19,760 nucleotides of DNA from Hippea sp. (GTDB lineage Bacteria > Campylobacterota_A > Desulfurellia > Desulfurellales > Hippeaceae). Shown piece after piece: positions 7,497 through 15,089 of this stretch. The position numbers and the translations under genes were made by a program. The DNA is taken from contig WFRG01000033.1 in NCBI GenBank assembly GCA_015486705.1, forward strand, positions 1 through 19,760, given 5' to 3'. The notes beneath the pieces are model-generated. The model was not told the origin of the DNA. It made no database searches and was given only the letters and a program-made list of their open reading frames with translations. How positions within the stretch are numbered: position 1 is the stretch's first letter; each line of letters begins with the position of its first letter.

Positions 7497-8273
7497 ATGC
7501 TGTTGAATAGATTAAGCTACATACCAATAAAAAACAAAGTTGACAATATCGACAACACAAACCGCCTAAAAAAAGCTTGCACAGAGTTTGAAGCCATGTT
7601 CGTATCCCAACTACTGAATGAAATGGAAAAAACAATTCCTAACGACTCAATAATTAAAAACGATGCAGAAAACTCCATTTACAAGTTTTTCTATATTAAT
7701 GCCTTGAGCCAGAAGATAGCGGAAGATTCACCGTTTTCCATAGGAAAAACACTTTTTGACTCACTAAAAGAATACACAGCATATAAAGCATCCATTCCAA
7801 AAAACCTAAATAAAAAGCCTATAAAGTTACACGTTGAACACAAATTCAATCTTCCATCGAAATTTAAACCACTTTCTAAAGATAACGAAAGAATGAGAAT
7901 TATACAAAAAGCTGTAGATGAAGCATCAAAGAGATTTCACGTGCCCAAAAAATTATTGTACGGCATCATAAAAACAGAATCATCATTCAATCCACAAGCC
8001 GTTTCCAAAGCGGGAGCTGTTGGCCTAATGCAGCTTATGCCCCAAACAGCTCTCGAATTGGGCGTTAAAAACATCTTTGATATAAAACAAAACATTATGG
8101 GTGGAGCTAAATATATAGCAAAACTGCTCAAGGAATTCAAAGATTACAAAAAAGCCCTTGCCGCATACAATGCAGGCCCCGGAAATGTTAAAAAATTTAA
8201 CGGCATACCACCATTTAAAGAAACCCAAAACTATGTGAAGAAAGTTCTTGCCTATGCTAACGAAAATTACTAA
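7497..8273 (+). CDS. flgJ: FlgJ-type rod-binding protein fused to SLT lytic transglycosylase
   Basis: The protein caps the growing flagellar rod and cuts peptidoglycan to let it through. Residues about 22-92 form a FlgJ-like rod-binding domain (LKKACTEFEAMFVSQLLNEM, then the NALSQKIAEDSPFSIGKTLFDSL helix). A 40-residue basic linker follows, and residues about 135-258 form a family 1 SLT lytic transglycosylase domain: catalytic Glu161 in TESSFNP, GLMQLMP (176-182), GGAKYIAKLL and AYNAGP (223-228). In enterobacterial FlgJ the second domain is instead a GH73 glucosaminidase-type fold, so the enzyme module differs. There is no signal peptide, as expected for export through the flagellar secretion channel. 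It follows flgI by one base and shares its transcript. Its TAA stop lies inside the -35 box of the flgM promoter. Confidence 0.92.
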   Translation: MLLNRLSYIPIKNKVDNIDNTNRLKKACTEFEAMFVSQLLNEMEKTIPNDSIIKNDAENSIYKFFYINALSQKIAEDSPFSIGKTLFDSLKEYTAYKASIPKNLNKKPIKLHVEHKFNLPSKFKPLSKDNERMRIIQKAVDEASKRFHVPKKLLYGIIKTESSFNPQAVSKAGAVGLMQLMPQTALELGVKNIFDIKQNIMGGAKYIAKLLKEFKDYKKALAAYNAGPGNVKKFNGIPPFKETQNYVKKVLAYANENY

Positions 8274-8297
8274 AGTTTCAGGTGAATATGCCGATTT
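8271..8297 (+). promoter_or_regulatory. Sigma-28 (FliA) promoter for flgM-flgN-flgK-flgL
   Basis: TAAAGTTT (8271-8278), an 11-bp spacer and GCCGATTT (8290-8297) match the enteric FliA consensus TAAAGTTT-N11-GCCGATAA at 14 of 16 positions with exact spacing. The -35 box begins on the TAA stop of flgJ. A transcript starting near 8305 would carry the GGAGG ribosome binding site of flgM. It heads the late flagellar genes, where a FliA promoter is expected. Confidence 0.9.
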
Positions 8298-8324
8298 AAA
8301 TGTAAGAAACGATGGAGGTGTAAG

Positions 8325-8627
8325 ATGAAGATAGGAACTTACATTGACGGGGCGTTGGAAAAATACATAAAGCAATCGAAGGTTGATAAAACCAAGCAAG
8401 CCAATATCAGGGAAAACAAAACAGAAAACACGCAACAGGTAAGTAAAAGCGACGTTGACAAAGTAGAGATATCACCGCAGGCAAAGTTATTGTCTGAACT
8501 TTTGGGCAACGAAGATACAAAAGCAGAGAAATTGGCAAGGGTAAAAGCTCAAATAGAGAATGGAACATACAAACCGCCAATCAGTGAAATTGCAAAGTCA
8601 ATCTTAAAGGAGTGGAAAGGTGAATAG
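8325..8627 (+). CDS. flgM: Anti-sigma-28 factor FlgM
   Basis: FlgM binds FliA and blocks late flagellar transcription until it is exported through the completed hook. The 100-residue protein has a polar, disordered N-terminal half (Lys/Gln/Asn/Thr rich), then the FlgM core DKVEISPQAKLLSELL (about 45-60) and the sigma-binding helices AEKLARVKAQIENGTYKPPISEIAKSIL (about 67-94), a close family match. A strong GATGGAGGTG ribosome binding site precedes the ATG. The FliA-type promoter directly upstream implies autoregulatory feedback. Its last codons overlap the flgN start by 8 nt. Confidence 0.95.
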   Translation: MKIGTYIDGALEKYIKQSKVDKTKQANIRENKTENTQQVSKSDVDKVEISPQAKLLSELLGNEDTKAEKLARVKAQIENGTYKPPISEIAKSILKEWKGE

Positions 8628-9087
8628 CGATTTGACTTTAATAAAAAACGTTCTAAACGAGCTTATCACCATCTACCAAGATGCCACTGATTTGATGGAC
8701 AAGGAAAGAGAGCATTTGATAAAGGTGGATAGCGATAAGCTAATTGACGTTATTAAGCAGAAACAAATACTGGCAGACAGAATAAAAGAATCAGAAGAGC
8801 AACTTAAAGATATACTGACAAAAAACGGAGTTGACACCATAAACGAATTTCTATTTTTTGTCAGTGAAAAAAACTATGTAGACGACATCAGGGTTTTAAA
8901 TGGCAAATTAAAAGCTACTCTTGACAATTTTAGGTTGAAAAGCGATGTGAATAAAATGATAGCACAAGAGCATGTAGAATTTTTTACGGGGCTTTTAAAT
9001 ATCTATGCCAGTTTCTTCTCAAGTGCAAATTACGACAAAGATGCAAAAACAAATATAGGAACCCAAATTATGAGCGTGAGGGTGTAG
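8620..9087 (+). CDS. flgN: FlgN-like flagellar export chaperone
   Basis: FlgN is the cytoplasmic chaperone that delivers FlgK and FlgL to the flagellar export gate. The 155-residue protein is almost wholly alpha-helical and charged, with a long coiled-coil pattern (about 5-65 and 85-130), and no signal or membrane segment. Sequence similarity in this family is low, so the call leans on helical content, length, the 'E-R-E-x-L' type early helix (DKEREHLIKVD) and the classic position between flgM and flgK. The start is GTG at 8620, supported by AAAGGAG seven bases upstream inside flgM. The stop TAG is followed immediately by the flgK ATG, so expression of chaperone and client is probably coupled. 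Confidence 0.82.
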   Translation: MNSDLTLIKNVLNELITIYQDATDLMDKEREHLIKVDSDKLIDVIKQKQILADRIKESEEQLKDILTKNGVDTINEFLFFVSEKNYVDDIRVLNGKLKATLDNFRLKSDVNKMIAQEHVEFFTGLLNIYASFFSSANYDKDAKTNIGTQIMSVRV

Positions 9088-10827
9088 ATGCCAACCATTT
9101 TCGACGCGCTAAATATAGGCGTCAGTGGATTATACGTATCAAAAACTGCTATAGACGTAACAGGTAATAATGTTGCTAATGTTAATACACCTGGATATTC
9201 AAAAGAAAGGGTAGATATACTACCTTCAATGCCCATGACATCATACGCAGGTGTGTTTGGCACTGGCGCAAAGGTAAGCCAAGTAATAAGCACCAGAAAC
9301 GACCTGATAGACAAAAGGGTAAGAACTGCAAATGAAGAAATGAGCTACTACAACAAGCTCAACGACACAATGGACGAGATACAAAGTGTATTTAACGAAG
9401 AAAACGGCGTGGGTTTAAAGGGTGCTATGGAAGAATTTTTTAACGCATGGCATGCTTTAAGCCTAAACCCAGATTTAGAGACAGCAAGACAACAGGTCAT
9501 AGAGAAGGGATTAACATTATCAAAAGCTTTAAAGGATGCAAATTCATCCCTGCAACAAATTAGAAACGGACTAGACGACCAAACAGGATACGTTGTTACA
9601 CAAATAAACTCATATGCCAAGAGAATTGCTCAGCTTAACTATGAAATAGCAAAAGCAGAGTTAGGTGACAAAGACCACGCCAACACTTTGAGAGACGAAA
9701 GAAGCCAACTCTTAGAAAAACTGACGAGTTTAGCAAATGTAACAATTTTGGAAGGTTCATACAATCAAAGTACTAAACCCGAAATGACAATACTTATAGG
9801 TGGAATGCCCCTTGTGTCCGGAAAAGATTACAACCAATTGGAAGCGGCTAAATTAGAAGGTGCAAAATACAACAAAATTTATTTCGTCGATGCAGCTGGC
9901 AGTAAAACAGATATAACACAAAGAATCACAAGTGGAACTTTAGGTTCAACCCTGTATATGAGAGATAAAACTATACCCCAATATCAAGACGATATAAACA
10001 ATATTGCAACTACATTGATTCATGAAGTTAACAAGTTGCATTCAGCAGGCTCAGGATTAACACCTTACACACAAGTTGAGGGTATATACAATGCCGACCC
10101 AACAGCTGCCCTAAGCATACCACAGGCGAGCGGCTTGGATATGGCAGTTAAGACAGGAACCTTTAAAGTCAAAGTTATTGACCAAAACGGAAACGACGTT
10201 GGCACATTTACAGTGCCGGTAAATGCAGATGACCACTTAACAAAAGAAAATGACAGCGATGCAAATTCCATTATTGGTAGGTTTAATAACATATTACAAG
10301 GCTATGCTCAAATGAGCGTATCACCTGCAGGCAATGTGCAAATAACAGCAGAAAATGGGTATAAGTTTGCATTTACATACGATTCATCTAACTTCTTGGC
10401 AACAGTCGGCATAAACACGTTCTTTACCGGACATGATGCAAGTGATATAAGTGTAAATCAAGTGCTGCAAGACGACCCAAGCAAAATAGCAGCTGGCAAA
10501 TCGTTAAATCCTGGTGATAACTCAAACGCCGAGGCTATAGCCCAGGTGCAACTCGATAAGGTCATGGTTAACAATACACAGACAATTGACGAATACTACA
10601 ATGCTTTCTTAGGGTCAATAGGCTCAACAAAGCAGAGGTACAACGAAATATACAATGCAAAACAGGCAGTTTATCAGCAGTTGAAAACCACCCAACAGTC
10701 GATAGAAGGCGTATCTTTGGATGAAGAAGCAGCAAATCTGATAAAATTCCAAAGGGCATATCAAGCGGATGCCAAGTACATTTCAGTCGTTGACCAATTA
10801 ACAGAAACACTGATAAATATGGTGTAG
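9088..10827 (+). CDS. flgK: Flagellar hook-associated protein 1 FlgK
   Basis: FlgK forms the first layer of the hook-filament junction. The 579-residue protein begins with the axial-protein signature FDALNIGVSGLYVSKTAIDVTGNNVANVNTPGYSKERV (about 4-42) and ends with GVSLDEEAANLIKFQRAYQADAKYISVVDQLTETLINMV (about 541-579), the conserved N- and C-terminal helices that pack into the D0 core. Between them is GLKGAMEEFFNAWHALSLNPDLETARQQVI (about 104-133), also typical. The central region is variable and contains a beta-rich 'GTFKVKVIDQNGNDVGTFTV' module. No cysteine occurs, as is usual for exported axial proteins. It abuts flgN with no spacer and precedes flgL by 4 bases, all under the FliA-type promoter. 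Confidence 0.97.
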   Translation: MPTIFDALNIGVSGLYVSKTAIDVTGNNVANVNTPGYSKERVDILPSMPMTSYAGVFGTGAKVSQVISTRNDLIDKRVRTANEEMSYYNKLNDTMDEIQSVFNEENGVGLKGAMEEFFNAWHALSLNPDLETARQQVIEKGLTLSKALKDANSSLQQIRNGLDDQTGYVVTQINSYAKRIAQLNYEIAKAELGDKDHANTLRDERSQLLEKLTSLANVTILEGSYNQSTKPEMTILIGGMPLVSGKDYNQLEAAKLEGAKYNKIYFVDAAGSKTDITQRITSGTLGSTLYMRDKTIPQYQDDINNIATTLIHEVNKLHSAGSGLTPYTQVEGIYNADPTAALSIPQASGLDMAVKTGTFKVKVIDQNGNDVGTFTVPVNADDHLTKENDSDANSIIGRFNNILQGYAQMSVSPAGNVQITAENGYKFAFTYDSSNFLATVGINTFFTGHDASDISVNQVLQDDPSKIAAGKSLNPGDNSNAEAIAQVQLDKVMVNNTQTIDEYYNAFLGSIGSTKQRYNEIYNAKQAVYQQLKTTQQSIEGVSLDEEAANLIKFQRAYQADAKYISVVDQLTETLINMV

Positions 10828-10831
10828 AAAT

Positions 10832-13531
10832 ATGAGAATTACAGACAATATTTTATTCAACAATTTTCTATTCAATATAAACAAAATTAATCAAAGGGTT
10901 TATACAAATAACGAGAAAATGTCGAGCGGAAAACGTTTATTAAATTTGGATAGCGACCCAATAGCATTATCTAAAGTTCTATCCCTAAAAGATATCAATT
11001 CGCGATTTGACCAATATATAACAAACATAAATTCAGCAAATGCATTTTTAGACGCAGAGGACACAGCCCTTTCAAATGCCGATGATTTACTGCATAAGGC
11101 AGGAACATTACTCGTCGATGGAGCAAATACACTAAACAACGATATCGCAAGCAGAACGGCAATTGCTGAAAACTTAGACGCTATAAAGGGTGAATTAGTT
11201 GATTCAGCAAACACCGTTTTTCAAGGCAAATACCTATTTTCCGGTTCAAAGACAGACACAAAACCTATTCAAGACATACACAATGAAGCAAGCATTATTA
11301 GCGTAACAAAAGATAGTAGCATAGAGAATATAGAAATATCAGCAGGTGAAAGCTTTGCGGATATTAACGGGTTAGAGTCTGGCAATTACCAAATATCAAT
11401 AAACAACGGCAAATTGCAGGTGTGTAAAGGTAACTGCTCTGATCAAAATAACGTTGTTCCTATAGACTTGGATTCATCCGACGAATCAGATGCTGGAGGA
11501 AACGAGTTAGGCGATTATATAGATCTAAACGACCCGAGGGTTAAGGAAAAAATATTGAATGATGGATGGATAGATACAGGAAGAGGGCTAAAAATCAAAA
11601 TTAATTTAACATCGCCTAATATGAATTTATCAGACATCAACGCAAATGTTTCTGTATACTATAAATCTGGCGGACAAGATATCTACATGGGTGATGATGG
11701 ACAAAAGGATATAGAGTATTCAGACAAACTTACAAGCCCCATAAACTTGACAGCAAAACATATATTCAAGCCATCTAATCAAACGTTGGAGAATGACAAT
11801 CATTTAATAGACGATACAACGCAAGACCCAGTTACAGATTCCTCAAAGCTTGTTGATATGGACCTAGATCCTGCATTGGCAGATGCAATAAAAAAGGCCT
11901 CTGAAGAAACAGGATACAAGCTTGATGCTAATGACAAAATAGCAATACAAGGTACCGACCACAATGGCAATGTTGTAGAAGGTGAATTTGAAGTAACAAG
12001 CACAACAAATATAGAGAACCTAACAAGCTATATCAAAAGTTTAGATTCCGTGGAAATACTTAACACAAACAAAACATTTGCAACATTAGGAGGACAACCC
12101 GTAACAGCATCTACGACACTCTCTGAAATAAACGACCCAAATATTCAAGCTGCCATAGGCTCTACACTTACAATTAAAGGATTTAAGCACAGTGGAGACC
12201 AAGTGTCTTTTAGTATATCTTTAAGTAGCAATACTACGCTATTAAGTATAGCGTCCTCTATATCGTCACATTTCGACGTTACAACATCAGTGCAACATGG
12301 AAAAATTGTTACAGAAGATAACGATTCCGGCTCTAGCAAATTATCAATCCAAGCTTTTACAGAAAATTCTAAAGTTCCTATATTCGGCTCTTTTGTTGAA
12401 AAAAGCCACGGAGGTAGCGGGGGGTTTAAGGACATCGATGCTTATGTAAAAAATGGCCATATTTATTTTGTAGACAAACGGCCATCTACAAGTAAGTTTA
12501 ATTTAAGCTTTAACATAAAAACACAAAACGGGGATGTAAAACCCAACATATTTGGTGTTTTTAATGTTGCGCAATTAGGTCAAGGGATAGATACGTTTAA
12601 AACATTGAGGGATGCAAGCTATGCCTTAAAAAATCCACACTCATTAAATCAAATAGGAAAGCCATCACCGTGGCAGGATATCTCCACATTCTCAGCAAAG
12701 CTTAGCGGTCAGTATTTAGGCGATAAAGATGAAACATGGACAATAAAAGTTGCAAAGGTGGGTAACACCAATAGTTCACATTTCACCTCAATCAGCAAAG
12801 ATCAAATAGAAACGGTAGCCAATAGCTTGGATATTGGACAAACCAAAACTGCAGGAATGTTTGAAATAACGAATGAAGAAGGCAAGGTCGTAGCTGTAGT
12901 TGGCCTCAAAATAGGAAGAACAGGTTCTAACAGCTACTATTACGATATAAAAACGGTCACGCCTAAGAACCCTGACGAGCAGATAGACTTTTCAAGGGTT
13001 GATTCCATAGACCAAATAGAAGGAACAACAATTTACAATATGGAAAATACTTCATCATCAAATCCAAGTGACCTCGCAGATAAACTAATTAATGGTTTAA
13101 ACGACATAGTCATCCAAACAAGGGATGCAGATGAAAGCAATTTCAACGGAACTGTGAACGGCATACCTGGAGTAAAATTAAGTTTTATACCGCCCAAAAT
13201 TACAAATGCACCTGCAATATTAGAGCAAGGGGATAGTTTTTCAGTAAAGCTGTCAAACACAGTAGAGCAATCTCTGGATAAGGTGAAAAAGGCTTTAGAC
13301 CAAGTTTTGGCGTCAAGGTCAATAATCGGGGCACGCACAAACAGGTTCCAACTTGCAAAAAGCAGAGTAAACTACATAAAATTATCAAATTCAAAAACTA
13401 TTTCAGAGTTAGAAGACGCAAACATTGCTGATGTCTTTACGGAATTCAAGAGAAACCAAATCGTAATGCAGGCAACATTATCTGTAGGGTCCAAATTAAC
13501 ATCGCAAAATTTATTCAATTACCTCTCCTAA
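10832..13531 (+). CDS. flgL: Flagellar hook-associated protein 3 FlgL, long form with large central insertion
   Basis: FlgL joins FlgK to the filament. The flagellin-like ends are clear: MRITDNILFNNFLFNINKINQRVY and MSSGKRLLNLDSDPIALSKVLSLKDIN (1-56), the helix to FQGKYLFSGSKTDTKP (about 130-145), and the C-terminal NRFQLAKSRVNYIKLSNSKTISELEDANIADVFTEFKRNQIVMQATLSVGSKLTSQNLFNYL. At 899 residues it is about three times the enteric length, close to the 750-830 residue FlgL proteins of Campylobacter and Helicobacter. The extra 600 or so residues (about 150-790) are surface-domain sequence. Two stretches (about 343-410 and 430-510) resemble each other and the flagellin IN motif. Two cysteines, C198 and C202, are the only ones. 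Ribosome binding site is weak (GGTG), consistent with read-through from flgK. No intrinsic terminator is visible after the stop. Confidence 0.95.
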   Translation: MRITDNILFNNFLFNINKINQRVYTNNEKMSSGKRLLNLDSDPIALSKVLSLKDINSRFDQYITNINSANAFLDAEDTALSNADDLLHKAGTLLVDGANTLNNDIASRTAIAENLDAIKGELVDSANTVFQGKYLFSGSKTDTKPIQDIHNEASIISVTKDSSIENIEISAGESFADINGLESGNYQISINNGKLQVCKGNCSDQNNVVPIDLDSSDESDAGGNELGDYIDLNDPRVKEKILNDGWIDTGRGLKIKINLTSPNMNLSDINANVSVYYKSGGQDIYMGDDGQKDIEYSDKLTSPINLTAKHIFKPSNQTLENDNHLIDDTTQDPVTDSSKLVDMDLDPALADAIKKASEETGYKLDANDKIAIQGTDHNGNVVEGEFEVTSTTNIENLTSYIKSLDSVEILNTNKTFATLGGQPVTASTTLSEINDPNIQAAIGSTLTIKGFKHSGDQVSFSISLSSNTTLLSIASSISSHFDVTTSVQHGKIVTEDNDSGSSKLSIQAFTENSKVPIFGSFVEKSHGGSGGFKDIDAYVKNGHIYFVDKRPSTSKFNLSFNIKTQNGDVKPNIFGVFNVAQLGQGIDTFKTLRDASYALKNPHSLNQIGKPSPWQDISTFSAKLSGQYLGDKDETWTIKVAKVGNTNSSHFTSISKDQIETVANSLDIGQTKTAGMFEITNEEGKVVAVVGLKIGRTGSNSYYYDIKTVTPKNPDEQIDFSRVDSIDQIEGTTIYNMENTSSSNPSDLADKLINGLNDIVIQTRDADESNFNGTVNGIPGVKLSFIPPKITNAPAILEQGDSFSVKLSNTVEQSLDKVKKALDQVLASRSIIGARTNRFQLAKSRVNYIKLSNSKTISELEDANIADVFTEFKRNQIVMQATLSVGSKLTSQNLFNYLS

Positions 13532-13534
13532 TAC

Positions 13535-13563
13535 TTGACAAAAAAACTTCTATACTTTTAAAT
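13535..13563 (+). promoter_or_regulatory. Candidate sigma-70-type promoter for mscS
   Basis: A perfect TTGACA (13535-13540), a 17-bp spacer and TTAAAT (13558-13563, 4 of 6) occupy the 39-bp gap after flgL. Seven bases separate the -10 from the mscS ATG, and there is no Shine-Dalgarno, again predicting a leaderless or nearly leaderless transcript. Confidence 0.45.
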
Positions 13564-13570
13564 ACCACAT

Positions 13571-14677
13571 ATGAACACATTTAAAAGCGCCCAAAAATTT
13601 CTAAATGAAACGTTTTTAAATATAACGATTAAGAACTTGCTTATATCCCTTCTTGTCTTATTCATACTTCTCTCCATAAAAAAAATTTTAACCAATATAT
13701 TGATTGGCACTCTAAAAAGATTTGCCAACAAAACAAAAACAAAACTTGACGATGAACTAATAGAAATAATTGAGCCCCCTTTACAATCATTTTTTACCTT
13801 TCTTTGCTTTTATGTGGCTTTCTTAGTGCTGAATTTAGGCTCATCTTATAATATTGTAGCCCTTAAAATTCTTGTGTCAGTTGTAATCATAGACATAAGC
13901 TGGGCATTGTACAGAGCGGAAAACATATTCTCAAAAGCCATGGAAGGTTTCTTTAGAAAGAAAAATTCCGAAATCGGTCTAAGTTTTGTCCCTTTTTTTA
14001 ACAAATTTATAAAATCCTCGGTTATCATTGTTGGATTCATACTAATAGTCCAAGAGTGGGGATACAATATCGGCGCAATAATCACAGGTTTAGGTATAGG
14101 TGGCTTGGCTGTTGCTTTAGCCGCCAAAGACACATTGGCTAACATGTTTGGAGGCTTAACCATCATAATGGATAGGCCTTTCAAGATCGGCGATTGGGTT
14201 AAAATTGGGGATACAGAGGGTATAGTCGAAGATATCGGTTTTAGGAGTACTCGCATAAGGACATTTGAAAAATCTTTAATATCCGTGCCTAACTCCGTCA
14301 TTGCAAACACGGCCATTGAAAACTTCTCTCGCAGGGGTGAAAGGCGCATAACCTACAAAATCGGCGTAACCTACTCTACTCCACAGAAAAAGTTAAAAGA
14401 AGTTGTAGAAAAAATAAGAATAATGTTAGAAAATCATCCAGGCATATCAAAAAACAGCACACTGCTTGTGTATTTCACAGAATTTGCGGATAGCTCTTTG
14501 AACATCTTTATCTACTGCTTCACAAATACGTCTGTTTGGTCGGAATATCTAAATATAAGAGAAGATGTAAACCTAAAAATCATGGAAATCATGGAAAATC
14601 TTGGCATAGATTTTGCATTCCCGTCCATGTCCGTCTATATTGAGAAAAATGCAAACAAACTTCAAAACAAACCTTAA
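13571..14677 (+). CDS. mscS: MscS-family mechanosensitive ion channel
   Basis: Inner-membrane channel that opens under membrane tension to release osmolytes on hypo-osmotic shock. The 368-residue protein has hydrophobic segments at about 22-46, 72-90, 96-113 and 146-162. The pore helix GAIITGLGIGGLAVALAAKDTLANMFGGL (about 168-196) carries the Gly/Ala packing pattern of MscS TM3. The cytoplasmic beta domain follows: IIMDRPFKIGDWVKIGDTEGIVEDIGFRSTRIRTFEKSLISVPNS, then NFSRRGERRITYKIGVTY and an alpha/beta C-terminus ending near GIDFAFPSMSVYI. One more N-terminal segment than E. coli MscS is present. The ATG has no ribosome binding site but sits downstream of a promoter-like sequence. The 3' end overlaps the next gene by 29 nt. 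Confidence 0.95.
   Translation: MNTFKSAQKFLNETFLNITIKNLLISLLVLFILLSIKKILTNILIGTLKRFANKTKTKLDDELIEIIEPPLQSFFTFLCFYVAFLVLNLGSSYNIVALKILVSVVIIDISWALYRAENIFSKAMEGFFRKKNSEIGLSFVPFFNKFIKSSVIIVGFILIVQEWGYNIGAIITGLGIGGLAVALAAKDTLANMFGGLTIIMDRPFKIGDWVKIGDTEGIVEDIGFRSTRIRTFEKSLISVPNSVIANTAIENFSRRGERRITYKIGVTYSTPQKKLKEVVEKIRIMLENHPGISKNSTLLVYFTEFADSSLNIFIYCFTNTSVWSEYLNIREDVNLKIMEIMENLGIDFAFPSMSVYIEKNANKLQNKP
14601..14617 (+). promoter_or_regulatory. Possible internal sigma-54 promoter upstream of the Gate-domain pair
   Basis: TTGGCAT (14601-14607) and TTGCA (14613-14617) place GG (14603-14604) and GC (14615-14616) exactly 10 bases apart, a close RpoN consensus match. A start near 14628 would give a leader of about 20 bases to the ATG at 14649. 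It lies in mscS codons for the conserved LGIDFAF motif, so coding constraint may explain it. Confidence 0.25.
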
Positions 14678-15089
14678 AAACGGCTTGAAAAATGGCTTAT
14701 CCGTATCTATAAAGCTCATAAAGACCATTATACCTTTTTACATAGCAATTGATTTGCTTAGTCATACTCAGCTTGCAAACGTTATAGGCAATTTTTTATC
14801 CCCATTTATGAAACCATTCGGATTAACAGGCAAAATGGCTGTGGCAATTATAAGTGGATACTTGGTAAATCTCTACGCAGCAATAGCAGCTTTAGTTCCC
14901 CTACATCCCACATGGCAACAGGTTACAATTGTAGGGTTGATGACGGGCATATCTCACAATCTAATCATCGAAGGTGCAATTTTACACAAAACAGGAACAA
15001 ATGCGTTTTTTACAATCCTTTTTAGGGTAACAGTCTCAATAATAGCCGGCTTTGCTTTAGCAGAATATTTTAGGTCGTTCTATGGCTGA
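14649..15089 (+). CDS. Nucleoside recognition (Gate) domain membrane protein, first of pair
   Basis: A 146-residue integral membrane protein with about four hydrophobic segments (near 18-38, 60-82, 84-103 and 118-140). The motifs ISGYLVNLYAAIAAL and GLMTGISHNLIIEGAIL fit the Gate/'nucleoside recognition' family (also found in spore maturation proteins SpmA/SpmB and in FeoB), whose transport substrate is mostly undefined. ATG 14649 is chosen because the family-like sequence begins after it and a GAG element lies 4 bases upstream; a longer TTG-started frame exists but would run through the conserved end of mscS. It overlaps mscS by 29 nt and the next gene by 8 nt, so translation is likely coupled. 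I do not assign a substrate. Confidence 0.75.
   Translation: MQTNFKTNLKNGLKNGLSVSIKLIKTIIPFYIAIDLLSHTQLANVIGNFLSPFMKPFGLTGKMAVAIISGYLVNLYAAIAALVPLHPTWQQVTIVGLMTGISHNLIIEGAILHKTGTNAFFTILFRVTVSIIAGFALAEYFRSFYG

Noticed and set aside
8025..8435. Antisense frame across the flgJ end, the sigma-28 promoter and flgM
   Set aside because: Covers two clear genes and a near-consensus promoter on the other strand; no ribosome binding site or motif supports it.
13535..13556. TTGACA with TATACT before mscS as a promoter pair
   Set aside because: The spacer is only 10 bp. The better-spaced but weaker TTAAAT at 13558 was preferred.
13846..14349. Open frame of 167 codons antisense to mscS
   Set aside because: It overlaps the conserved pore and beta domain of MscS; its product has no family features.
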